From Elusimicrobiales bacterium (GTDB lineage Bacteria > Elusimicrobiota > Elusimicrobia > Elusimicrobiales > Elusimicrobiaceae): a stretch of 5,814 nt of DNA. The notes below the pieces were generated by a model. It did not search any database and had not been told where the DNA came from. It was given only the letters and a program-made list of their open reading frames with translations. The position numbers and the translations under genes were made by a program. Below are positions 1-5,668 of this stretch, in pieces (the first letter of the stretch is position 1; each line of letters starts with the position of its first letter). The DNA is taken from the NCBI GenBank assembly GCA_030540535.1, contig JAUNWB010000099.1, forward strand, positions 1-5,814, written 5' to 3'.

Positions 1-2081
1 GGGATATCATTTCTTACGCCGCCGGGCATAAAGCGCTTGGCTTGTATGCCATGTGGGCGCTTCGCAACGAAGCGGCGCGCATCGCCAAGCCGGAATTATT
101 GCCGTCCGACGAAAAACTCCAGCTGCGTTTGGAAGATTTGCTCGGTTTCCGGCATAACAAAGTGCAGGGAACGCCCCTTTTCAAAAAATTTAACGTTAAA
201 CCTTTGGGCGGCCACCCGGAACCGCTCGTTCCGTTTGTGCGCACCAGCACGGGCGCGAGCGGCGTGGGGGATGGTTCCGCCGTCGGCCTGGCGCTGGCCG
301 CGGCCGACGCGTACGGGGAAAATTGCCCCGCCGTCCATATTATTGAAGGCGAAGGCGGCATGACCGCCGGGCGCGTAAGCGAAGCCGCCGCTACGGCCGC
401 TACCGCGCAGTTAAAAAACGCCGTTTTTCATATCGACTGGAACGAAGCGTCCATCGAAAGCGAACGTGTCACCGCCGACGGCGAAAACCCCGGTGATTAC
501 GTGCAGTGGAACCCGATGGAATTTTTCTACATGCACGATTTTAACGTCATCCGCGTTCCCAACGGGCACGATTTCAACCAAATCCACGCCGCGCAGAAAC
601 TGGCGGCGGAAATTTCCAACCACCAGCCGACGGCGATTGTTTACCGTACGGTGAAGGGCTGGCACTACGGCATTGAAGGCAAAGCCTCACACGGGAGCGG
701 CCATAAATTTGCTTCCGAAGGATTTTACGGCTCACTTGGCGAGTTTGAAAAAATGTTCGGCGTTTCCTTCCCGCGTTTTGAAGGGGAGAAAACCGAAGAC
801 AACGTGGAGAAATTTTATTGGGAATCGTTGCTGACCGTCCGCCGCGCGCTGGAAAGCGATAAACCGCTGTGCGCGTATTTGGCGGGCCGGCTGGAAGCGT
901 CCGCCTCCGCTTTGGCCTCCAAAGCCCGCGCCGTCCGCGCGGACCTGGGCGACAGTGAAAAACTCTATACCTTTAACCCGGCTGAAGTTCCGGCGGAGTT
1001 CGTGTTTGAAAAAGGCACATCCTATACCACCCGCGGGGTGCTCGGCAATGTGCTGGCGTATCTCAATAAAAATACGGGCGGAACGCTGCTGACCGCGTCG
1101 GCCGATTTGTACGGCTCTACCGGCGCGGGCGCGATTTCCAAAGACTTCCCGGACGGATTTTTTAATACCGTTTCCAACCCGAAATCCCGCCGCTTGTCGG
1201 CCGGGGGAATTTGTGAAGACGGTTTATCGGCCGTTTGCACGGGTATTTCCGCTTTTGGCAAACATGCGGGCGTAGCTTCTTCGTACGGTGCGTTTTTGGC
1301 GTTTGAACACGTGGCCGCCCGTCTGCACGCGATTGGCGTGCAAAGCGCGCGCGAAGCGGGGCTCCACCCCAATACGTTTATTATGTTCAACGGCCACGCG
1401 AGTTTGCCGACGGGCGAAGACGGTCCGACGCATGCGGACCCGCAGTCCCTGCAGCTGTTGCAGGGCAACTTCCCCAAGGGGGCGTGCATTACGGCGGTGC
1501 CGCTTGAGGTGGACGAAATTTGGCCGCTTGTAACTAAATCACTTTCCTTGAAGCCTGCCATATTTGCGCCGTTTGTGGTCCGGCCGTCTTACGCGTTGCT
1601 GGACCGCGAAGCGCTCGGTATGGATCCGGCGCAAAATGCGGTAAACGGCGTGTACTATATGCGCCGCGCCAAAGGCAAAGCGGAAGGAACCCTTATCGTA
1701 CAGGGGGCGGGCGTGGGCCGCATTGTGGCGAAAGAACTGCTGCCCGAACTGAACGCAAACGGACCGGACTTGAATGTGGTTTACGCCGCCAGCCGGGAAC
1801 TGTTTGAACTGCTGCCCGAAGACGAGCAGGAAAAAATCCTGCCGCTTGAATATCGTCATACGGCGATGGGGATTACCGATTTTACACTGCCTGCGCTGGA
1901 GGGCTGGCTCTTAAGCCAGGCCGGGCGCAGACATACGCTGTTCCCGCACAAGAACGGCGTTTATCTCGGAAGTGCGTCCGCGGCCAAATTATACGCCGAG
2001 GCGGGGCTCGACGGAGCCTCTCTGCTTGAAGCGGTGCGCGCTTACGCGCAAGATTTAAAACGGGATACCGCTTGGCGGTAG
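1..2081 (+). CDS. Transketolase-family ThDP-dependent enzyme, 5'-truncated by window edge
   Basis: The frame is open from the first complete codon (base 3), so the true start is upstream; about 692 residues are visible and an N-terminal stretch is missing. Transketolases move two-carbon ketol units between sugar phosphates in the cytosolic pentose-phosphate pathway, using ThDP and a divalent metal. In window residue numbers (base 3 = residue 1), family landmarks appear in order: an SYAAGH segment (about 4-9), GGHPEP (about 69-74), the ThDP/metal motif as GEG (116-118) followed by IDWN (144-147), SHG (about 229-231), the catalytic Glu in ICEDG (Glu 405), FNGHAS with its His at 465, and GEDGPTH (471-477). 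A typical transketolase C-terminal domain follows (about 560-690). Oddity: the metal-binding Asp of the usual GDG motif is Glu. It is co-directional with the PPC gene 19 nt downstream. The fold and family are secure; exact substrate specificity is not, because this is a divergent, long-looking branch, so I give no symbol. Confidence 0.9.
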   Translation, partial: DIISYAAGHKALGLYAMWALRNEAARIAKPELLPSDEKLQLRLEDLLGFRHNKVQGTPLFKKFNVKPLGGHPEPLVPFVRTSTGASGVGDGSAVGLALAAADAYGENCPAVHIIEGEGGMTAGRVSEAAATAATAQLKNAVFHIDWNEASIESERVTADGENPGDYVQWNPMEFFYMHDFNVIRVPNGHDFNQIHAAQKLAAEISNHQPTAIVYRTVKGWHYGIEGKASHGSGHKFASEGFYGSLGEFEKMFGVSFPRFEGEKTEDNVEKFYWESLLTVRRALESDKPLCAYLAGRLEASASALASKARAVRADLGDSEKLYTFNPAEVPAEFVFEKGTSYTTRGVLGNVLAYLNKNTGGTLLTASADLYGSTGAGAISKDFPDGFFNTVSNPKSRRLSAGGICEDGLSAVCTGISAFGKHAGVASSYGAFLAFEHVAARLHAIGVQSAREAGLHPNTFIMFNGHASLPTGEDGPTHADPQSLQLLQGNFPKGACITAVPLEVDEIWPLVTKSLSLKPAIFAPFVVRPSYALLDREALGMDPAQNAVNGVYYMRRAKGKAEGTLIVQGAGVGRIVAKELLPELNANGPDLNVVYAASRELFELLPEDEQEKILPLEYRHTAMGITDFTLPALEGWLLSQAGRRHTLFPHKNGVYLGSASAAKLYAEAGLDGASLLEAVRAYAQDLKRDTAWR

Positions 2082-2089
2082 ACCCGAAC

Positions 2090-2094
2090 AGGAG
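2090..2094 (+). promoter_or_regulatory. Ribosome binding site of the PPC-domain gene
   Basis: AGGAG lies 6 nt before the ATG at 2101, inside the 19-nt gap after the transketolase stop (TAG, 2079-2081). It fixes the start and supports co-transcription with the upstream gene, since the gap has no room for a promoter. Confidence 0.8.
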
Positions 2095-2100
2095 AATAAC

Positions 2101-2529
2101 ATGGCAGAAGAAAAACCTTACTTGACCGGACGGACCTATATTTTCAGACTTCCCAAAGGCAAGGATTTGCTCGAGTCACTCGCTGATTTTTGCCACGACA
2201 ACCAAGTGAAATGCGGCGTGGTAAGCGTGGTGGGCTCCGTAGCGAACGCCACCGTCGGTTATTATGACCAGGCCAAAAAGAAATACGAAAAAAAGGTAAT
2301 CAATGAGGAAATGGAACTCTTGAGCCTTACGGGCAACGTCAGCATCCAGGACAACCGCCCGCAAGTACACGCGCACGTGGTTCTTTCCGGCAAAGATTAC
2401 GCCGCCGTGGGCGGCCACTTAATGCCCGGCACCAAAATTTACGTATGCGAAGCGTACATACAGGAACTGGTGGGCGAACCCAAAGTAAGACGCATGGACA
2501 AAGTAACCAAGCTTTCTTTGTGGGCCTAA
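2101..2529 (+). CDS. PPC/DUF296-domain protein
   Basis: This 142-residue cytosolic protein (no signal peptide, no membrane segment) matches the prokaryotic PPC (plants and prokaryotes conserved, DUF296) single-domain family in length and motif layout. Visible landmarks are an N-terminal GRTYIFRLPKG strand (10-20), a helix DLLESLADFC (22-31), a glycine-rich VVSVVGSVANATVGYYD stretch (40-56), LTGNVS (76-81), VHAHVVLSG (89-97) and GGHLMPGT (104-111), with a trailing Glu at 117. His90, His92 and His106 are plausible metal ligands. Plant relatives carry AT-hooks and bind DNA; no AT-hook is present here, and the biochemical role of stand-alone bacterial members is not established. It follows the transketolase by 19 nt and precedes a terminator, so it is the last gene of that operon. 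The domain call is firm; the function is unknown. Confidence 0.88.
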   Translation: MAEEKPYLTGRTYIFRLPKGKDLLESLADFCHDNQVKCGVVSVVGSVANATVGYYDQAKKKYEKKVINEEMELLSLTGNVSIQDNRPQVHAHVVLSGKDYAAVGGHLMPGTKIYVCEAYIQELVGEPKVRRMDKVTKLSLWA

Positions 2530-2548
2530 GTTAACTTATTAAAAACAT

Positions 2549-2583
2549 ACCGTCCGCTCCGTTTTGGGGCGGGCGGTTTTTTT
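2549..2583 (+). terminator. Intrinsic terminator of the transketolase-PPC operon
   Basis: An 11-bp GC-rich stem (2550-2560 with 2566-2576, two G-U wobbles) with a 5-nt GTTTT loop is followed directly by seven T residues (2577-2583). It lies 20 nt after the PPC stop codon. Confidence 0.93.
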
Positions 2584-2771
2584 GTAAATGTTTTACGTCC
2601 CGGCCGGACGCAAACCCGGAGCGTTGTGCCGGCTGAAACGGCGGGTGCGGCGGCGGACGAAAAACTGGATTTTACGACGGGGAACCGTCTTTTTGGAGTG
2701 GAGGGAAAATAAGCGGGGCAGATAGGATAACACTTCTGTTTTGCCGTGTCAAGCGGGATTTGTAAAAAGGC
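2584..2771. other. Gene-free spacer upstream of the porin promoter
   Basis: No convincing gene is seen on either strand. The only structure noted is a small hairpin, GACGG-GGAA-CCGTC (2676-2689), with a GNRA-type loop and five Ts (2690-2694). It resembles a short terminator but has only 5 bp and no gene directly upstream. The AT-rich part begins near 2755 and leads into the promoter. Confidence 0.5.
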
Positions 2772-2800
2772 TTGAAATCGGTTTCTTAATTAGTTTTAAT
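2772..2800 (+). promoter_or_regulatory. Sigma70-type promoter of the outer-membrane protein gene
   Basis: TTGAAA (-35, 2772-2777) and TTTAAT (-10, 2795-2800) are separated by exactly 17 nt in AT-rich DNA. Transcription would start near 2807, leaving a 5' leader of about 36 nt that contains a full-strength AGGAGG. This is the best promoter/RBS combination in the window and fits a highly expressed surface protein. Confidence 0.72.
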
Positions 2801-2827
2801 GAGTATGTAGGGTAGTTAAAATCACAC

Positions 2828-2833
2828 AGGAGG
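2828..2833 (+). promoter_or_regulatory. Strong ribosome binding site of the beta-barrel gene
   Basis: A perfect AGGAGG, followed by two As, lies 9 nt before the ATG at 2843. It decides the start and agrees with the signal peptide beginning at that codon. Confidence 0.85.
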
Positions 2834-2842
2834 AAGTCCTTC

Positions 2843-4054
2843 ATGAAGAAACTATTAGGCTTGCTGTTGGCCATGGCTGTGGCCTTCCCGGCGAGCGCCG
2901 ACGTGCTTAAAAACGTAACCCTCAAAGGCGAAATCCAGACGATCGCCTCTGATGTGCGTCACAATGATGTAGCTGCTGACGCCAGATATAATTCCGGCAC
3001 CAATGCCCGCGCTTTGGCCGGTCTTTCTTTTGACCTGGTTGAAGACGTACGCGCCAACGTGCTCTTCCAATACGGCTATGCCTGGGGCACGAATAACAAA
3101 GCCAACGAAGGTTTTGACAATGCCGACGGCATGAAACTGGCCGAAGCCAATGTGGTGCTTTCCAATTTGTTCTGCTGTCTGGAAGCCACGGTCGGCCGCC
3201 AATTCTACGGCGATGAAAACAGCGCCGTAATGTATTTTGGGCCGACTCACTATAACGCCGAAGGCGTAAACTTGGCCCGCGCGCTGGACGCCGTTAAAGT
3301 TTCTTACAGCGACGATTTCAAATCTTTCACCATGATCGCCGGTAAAGTGGCTGATCTTAGCGATGGCGCGGACGAAACCACCAAAGACGCCGCCATCTAC
3401 GGTGCGGATTTGAAACTGAACCTGACCGACGCTTTAACCTTGCAAGCCTACGGTTATGATTTGCGCAACGTTCAATACTTCGAAGGCGGCGTATGGAACG
3501 ACACCGACAAAAATATGGGTTTCTACGGTGCCAAATTGGCCTTCAACCCCGAAGCCGCGCTCTTAAGCGTTGAATACGCCCGCAACTTCGCCGGCGACAG
3601 ACTCGTCAAAGAACACAAAGACACCGGTTACATGGTAAAAGCGGACGGCGCGATTAACCTCGAAGCCGTAACCGCCCGCGCCGCGTTCCTGTACTCCAAC
3701 GGCAATTTCATGGCCTTTGGCAACTACAGACCGGGCCTCTTAATCGGCGATCCGATGAAAGGCAACATCTTTGACTATACCGAAGACGGCGTTCGCATGT
3801 TTAACGTCGGTTTTGACTTTAAACCCTACGAAAAATGGACCGTGTCTTTGGACGGTTATTCCTTCCAAAGCCGCTTCGGCCGCCATTCCGCCACCTTGGA
3901 AGCTGACCTCACCGCCAAATATGCCCACAACGAATATGTGGAATTGTTTGCCGGCGTCGGCTATGCCAAATACGGCACCGAAGGCAACTATAACAAAACT
4001 GACTTTGGTAAAGACAACACCAAAGGCCAGCTCGGTATGTTGATTAAGTTCTAA
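2843..4054 (+). CDS. Outer-membrane beta-barrel (porin-like) protein
   Basis: A 403-residue secreted protein. Residues 1-19 (MKKLLGLLLAMAVAFPASA) form a classical signal peptide with cleavage after ASA. The mature part is a run of alternating polar/hydrophobic strands separated by Asp/Asn/Gly-rich turns, with no hydrophobic helices. It ends in GQLGMLIKF, a C-terminal aromatic beta-signal of the kind read by the BAM machinery. A segment at about 98-122 (LAEANVVLSNLF, then GRQFYG) resembles Elusimicrobiota-type outer-membrane proteins that I recall; it also loosely recalls alginate-export-type barrels. It should therefore sit in the outer membrane and pass small solutes, but the substrate is unknown. 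An adjacent Cys-Cys pair (111-112) is unusual for a porin strand region. The gene is monocistronic, with its own promoter, strong RBS and terminator. The barrel call is good; the precise family is uncertain. Confidence 0.85.
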   Translation: MKKLLGLLLAMAVAFPASADVLKNVTLKGEIQTIASDVRHNDVAADARYNSGTNARALAGLSFDLVEDVRANVLFQYGYAWGTNNKANEGFDNADGMKLAEANVVLSNLFCCLEATVGRQFYGDENSAVMYFGPTHYNAEGVNLARALDAVKVSYSDDFKSFTMIAGKVADLSDGADETTKDAAIYGADLKLNLTDALTLQAYGYDLRNVQYFEGGVWNDTDKNMGFYGAKLAFNPEAALLSVEYARNFAGDRLVKEHKDTGYMVKADGAINLEAVTARAAFLYSNGNFMAFGNYRPGLLIGDPMKGNIFDYTEDGVRMFNVGFDFKPYEKWTVSLDGYSFQSRFGRHSATLEADLTAKYAHNEYVELFAGVGYAKYGTEGNYNKTDFGKDNTKGQLGMLIKF

Positions 4055-4071
4055 AATCGTTTGATTACGAT

Positions 4072-4101
4072 AAAACCCCGTCCGCAAGGGCGGGGTTTTT
4101 T
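4072..4101 (+). terminator. Intrinsic terminator of the beta-barrel gene
   Basis: A 12-bp stem (4072-4083 with 4088-4099, one G-U wobble) is capped by a GCAA tetraloop (GNRA class). The T run spans 4096-4101. It starts 17 nt after the stop codon. The A-tract on the 5' side mirrors the T-tract, so it could also act on the opposite strand. Confidence 0.93.
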
Positions 4102-4122
4102 GTCGTAGGGAAGCAAGCGGGT

Positions 4123-4147
4123 GAGGGCCGGTGCCTTCTTTCTTTTT
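4123..4147 (+). terminator. Possible weak backup terminator
   Basis: A 6-bp stem (4123-4128 with 4133-4138, one G-U wobble) with loop CGGT is followed by a T-rich tract interrupted by one C. It is short and lies behind a strong terminator, so it may be incidental. Confidence 0.25.
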
Positions 4148-4176
4148 GGGGCGTTTTTAGCCGCTTTTGTGTGCCC

Positions 4177-4206
4177 AAGACAGCGCGGCCGAGAATAATT
4201 TATAAT
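4177..4206 (+). promoter_or_regulatory. Sigma70-type promoter of the SIMPL-lipoprotein operon
   Basis: A perfect TATAAT (-10, 4201-4206) lies 18 nt after AAGACA (4177-4182, four of six matches to TTGACA). The predicted start near 4213 gives a leader of about 22 nt before the ATG at 4235. Confidence 0.68.
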
Positions 4207-4224
4207 ACTGGTATATCACCGCAT

Positions 4225-4230
4225 AGGGGG
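4225..4230 (+). promoter_or_regulatory. Ribosome binding site of the SIMPL gene
   Basis: AGGGGG followed by AA lies 4 nt before the ATG at 4235. The spacing is short but the purine run is strong, and this start yields an intact signal peptide. Confidence 0.65.
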
Positions 4231-4234
4231 AAAT

Positions 4235-4972
4235 ATGAAAAGAGTATTTTTGTTTGCTTTGGCCGCGGTGCTGTTCCCGGCCTGCGGCGTGTTTGCCGCC
4301 GATAATTATATGCGCGTCAGCGCGGATGCGGAAGTGCGCGTTCGTCCGGACCGGGCGGCCATCACGTTCGGCCTGAGCGAAAAAACAACCAACTTGCGCG
4401 CCGGCGCGGCCAAGCTCAACCAAGTGGCCCAGCAGGTAACCGCCTATTTATATAACCGCGGCGTGGAAGACCGCTTTATCCAGGCCGACGGTTTATCCAT
4501 CCGGCCCGTATATACGGAAGAAGCCGTTTACACTAATTCCGGCCGCCGTACGGCCAAAGAAAAACTGGAGTATGAACTCTCCCAGACGTTTACCGTCACG
4601 CTGGACGATGTAACCCAGTACGAAGACGTGCTGTATACGCTTTTGGATATGGGTGTAAACCGGGTGGAAAATGTGTCTTTCTATTCCACCAACACCCGCG
4701 CCAGCCGCGATGAAGCCCGCCGTCTGGCGGTCAAATACGCGCAGGAAAAAGCCCAGCTGCTGGCCGAAGCCGCGGGCGTAAAACTGGGCAAAATTGTAAA
4801 CGTGCAGGAAGATACGGTCCCCGGCTGGCCCGGCGTCCGTTATGCGGCCAGCAACATCAGCCAAAATGTGTATAACGGCGCTTTGCCGGTGGATGACGGC
4901 GGCAATCCCGCTCCGGCCACGGGTATGATTTCCGTAAAAGCGGCCGTTACGTTAACGTATAAGGTGAAATAA
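4235..4972 (+). CDS. Periplasmic SIMPL-domain (DUF541, YggE-like) protein
   Basis: A 245-residue exported protein. Residues 1-21 form a signal peptide with likely cleavage after VFA. A Cys at 17 is present, but the preceding FPA is a poor lipobox, so the ordinary cleavage is preferred. The mature protein is a single SIMPL domain: an opening strand with RVSADAEVRVRPDRAAITFG (about 27-46), a helix with KLNQVAQQVTAYL (about 60-72), the IQADGLSIRPVY strand (about 82-93), a second helix around 163-183 with DEARRLAVKYAQEKAQLLAEAAG, and LGKIVNVQE (about 187-195). It ends with a VKAAVTLTYKVK strand. E. coli YggE of this family is linked to oxidative-stress tolerance; other members form ring or channel-like oligomers. 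No enzymatic activity is established. It is the first gene of an operon with the lipoprotein 5 nt downstream. Confidence 0.88.
   Translation: MKRVFLFALAAVLFPACGVFAADNYMRVSADAEVRVRPDRAAITFGLSEKTTNLRAGAAKLNQVAQQVTAYLYNRGVEDRFIQADGLSIRPVYTEEAVYTNSGRRTAKEKLEYELSQTFTVTLDDVTQYEDVLYTLLDMGVNRVENVSFYSTNTRASRDEARRLAVKYAQEKAQLLAEAAGVKLGKIVNVQEDTVPGWPGVRYAASNISQNVYNGALPVDDGGNPAPATGMISVKAAVTLTYKVK
4961..4967 (+). promoter_or_regulatory. Ribosome binding site of the lipoprotein, inside the end of the SIMPL gene
   Basis: AAGGTGA overlaps the last codons of the SIMPL gene, 10 nt before the ATG at 4978. With the stop codon at 4970-4972 and a 5-nt gap, this points to translational coupling of the two genes. 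Confidence 0.65.
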
Positions 4973-4977
4973 ATTTT

Positions 4978-5316
4978 ATGAAACGCATTCTTTTTTTGAT
5001 TGTACTTTGTGTATTGGCGGCGGGATGCTCCCCGGAGAGCAAATACCTGGGCGTATGGGTGGAACCCGTGCCGGGCATGGAGGGGACTTTTCAGGGCGTT
5101 AAACTGGAGAAGGGCGGCGCGGCGTCGTCCGTCAATATGCAGACGCTCGTTTACCAAAGCTGGGCGCTGCACGGCGATTCGGTGGTGCTGACCGGGCAAA
5201 GCGTGGGCAACGGGCAGACGATTGATTTTGCCGAGAATTTTACGCTTCGCAAAGAAGGCGGCGAATGGACGCTGCAGGCGCAGGACGGAAGCGTCGTTTA
5301 CCGCCGGAACAAATAG
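4978..5316 (+). CDS. Small lipocalin-like lipoprotein
   Basis: A 112-residue lipoprotein. Its N-terminus is a short basic start, a hydrophobic core (4-15) and a lipobox LAAGC with the acylated Cys at 17. Ser follows at +2, which by the E. coli rule favours the outer membrane; that rule may not hold in this lineage. The mature part, about 95 residues, has alternating strand-like segments. It opens with YLGVWVEPVPGMEGTFQGVKL (about 23-43) and continues with LVYQSWALHGDSVVLTG (about 57-73) and NGQTIDF. This resembles the single-domain lipocalin-like lipoproteins common in Bacteroidetes (Lipocalin_3-type, from memory). No catalytic motif is visible and no ligand can be inferred. It shares a promoter, and probably coupled translation, with the SIMPL protein, so a common envelope role is likely. 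Confidence 0.8.
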   Translation: MKRILFLIVLCVLAAGCSPESKYLGVWVEPVPGMEGTFQGVKLEKGGAASSVNMQTLVYQSWALHGDSVVLTGQSVGNGQTIDFAENFTLRKEGGEWTLQAQDGSVVYRRNK

Positions 5317-5335
5317 CTGTTTTAGTATATTTTGC

Positions 5336-5367
5336 GGGCCGTTCCCATACGGGAATGGCTCTTTTTT
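5336..5367 (+). terminator. Intrinsic terminator of the SIMPL-lipoprotein operon
   Basis: An 11-bp stem (5336-5346 with 5351-5361, two G-U wobbles) with loop ATAC is followed by six Ts (5362-5367). It starts 20 nt after the lipoprotein stop codon. Confidence 0.92.
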
Positions 5368-5379
5368 ATGCAAAAAATC

Positions 5380-5409
5380 TTGTGCGGCGTGTTAATAAAA
5401 GGGTATAAT
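5380..5409 (+). promoter_or_regulatory. Sigma70-type promoter of the structured leader
   Basis: A perfect TATAAT (-10, 5404-5409) lies 18 nt after TTGTGC (5380-5385), a weak -35 that keeps the TTG. The predicted start is near 5416-5418. The promoter sits directly after the preceding terminator and is the only good promoter seen upstream of the gene at 5669. Confidence 0.65.
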
Positions 5410-5417
5410 AAACAAGT

Positions 5418-5588
5418 ATGATAAGCAAAAACATTCTTTTTAATTCTATTATGTCCCGCTCCGCTTTGACGGAAGGGGCTGTTTTTGCTTTTGCCATGGC
5501 CTATTGCGTTTCTTTTATGTCTGCAGTGCTATTTTCTAATAAACAACAGGGTCCGGGCGTCATTCGTAACATCAGGCAGTTTGCTTGA
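5418..5588 (+). CDS. Possible 56-residue small ORF: leader peptide or small membrane protein
   Basis: ATG at 5418 to TGA at 5586-5588 encodes 56 residues. Positions 17-40 (LTEGAVFAFAMAYCVSFMSA and on to FS) are hydrophobic enough for one membrane helix; the tail (NKQQGPGVIRNIRQFA) is basic. Six Phe codons, all TTT, are spread through it, but there is no dense run of one amino acid as in classical attenuation peptides. No Shine-Dalgarno precedes the ATG, and the predicted transcript start lies 0-2 nt before it, so translation would have to be leaderless. The coding region overlaps the leader-RNA helices: a ribosome reaching the stop codon would cover or disrupt 5548-5560, which would favour the terminator. 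It may be only a chance ORF in a structured RNA; I do not recognise the sequence. Confidence 0.33.
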   Translation: MISKNILFNSIMSRSALTEGAVFAFAMAYCVSFMSAVLFSNKQQGPGVIRNIRQFA

Positions 5589-5610
5589 TAACGACAAAAA
5601 TTTTTAACAC

Positions 5611-5644
5611 GCCCCGGACTTTACCAAAAGCCCGGGGCTTTTTT
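5611..5644 (+). terminator. Intrinsic terminator just upstream of the last gene (likely conditional)
   Basis: A 12-position stem (5611-5622 with 5627-5638, one A-C mismatch at 5618/5631) with loop ACCA is followed by six Ts (5639-5644). It lies 24 nt before the ATG at 5669, leaving room only for the RBS. An alternative upstream helix sequesters its 5' arm, so it is best read as an attenuator terminator. Confidence 0.85.
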
Positions 5645-5654
5645 AATGCTAAAA

Positions 5655-5660
5655 AAGAGG
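5655..5660 (+). promoter_or_regulatory. Ribosome binding site of the last gene
   Basis: AAGAGG (followed by AAA) lies 8 nt before the ATG at 5669 and only 10 nt after the terminator T-run. It supports a genuine gene starting there. Confidence 0.7.
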
Positions 5661-5668
5661 AAATAAAC

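Larger units (their letters stand above)
5416..5644 (+). ncRNA. Candidate structured leader RNA / attenuator (or free small RNA)
   Basis: The predicted transcript of about 229 nt runs from the promoter at 5380-5409 to the terminator at 5611-5644. Structures seen directly are: an 11-bp perfect helix (5423-5433 with 5480-5490) enclosing a hairpin (5454-5478); a helix of 13 bp with one bulged base (5548-5560 with 5609-5622, including two G-U pairs); and a two-part hairpin nested inside it (5564-5567/5591-5594 and 5571-5577/5583-5589). The 5548-5560 helix uses the same bases as the 5' arm of the terminator, so the two cannot form together. This is the layout of a cis-acting attenuator for the gene at 5669. 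No riboswitch or T-box signature that I know is present: the AGGGT at 5548-5552 is not followed by the GG that would pair with a tRNA end. If readthrough is negligible, it could instead be a free small RNA. Confidence 0.5.

Noticed and set aside
42..44. TTG at 42 as the start codon of the transketolase
   Set aside because: The same frame is open to the window edge, and residues encoded before it (an SYAAGH-type segment) match the family. The gene is truncated, not started here.
1022..1561. Long minus-strand reading frame inside the transketolase
   Set aside because: It lies wholly within a well-supported gene on the other strand, has no RBS or domain motif, and is the expected by-product of GC-rich codon use.
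2676..2694. Short hairpin with five Ts as an independent terminator
   Set aside because: Only 5 bp of stem and no gene or promoter immediately upstream for it to serve. It is kept only as a note in the spacer entry.
2588..2725. 45-codon ORF in the spacer after the PPC terminator
   Set aside because: It has no RBS, starts 5 nt after a terminator T-run, and gives an extremely Arg-rich composition typical of GC-rich non-coding DNA read in frame.
4056..4071. Small 5-bp hairpin (ATCGT/ACGAT) between the beta-barrel stop and its terminator
   Set aside because: It is short and AT-rich, and sits next to a far stronger terminator. Nothing supports a separate role.
4247..4285. SIMPL protein as a lipoprotein via Cys17
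   Set aside because: The residues before the Cys (FPA) do not form a lipobox, while VFA followed by AD is a good ordinary signal-peptidase site.
5540..5562. T-box-like AGGGT in an AACAACAGGGT context
   Set aside because: The T-box consensus continues with TGG, which pairs with the tRNA NCCA end, then ACC. Here it reads TCCGGG, and the downstream gene is not an aminoacyl-tRNA or amino-acid gene as far as can be seen.
5581..5608. Weak promoter TTGCTT - 16 nt - TTTAAC just before the last terminator
   Set aside because: Both hexamers are poor, and the predicted start would fall inside the terminator hairpin. It is not a convincing independent promoter.
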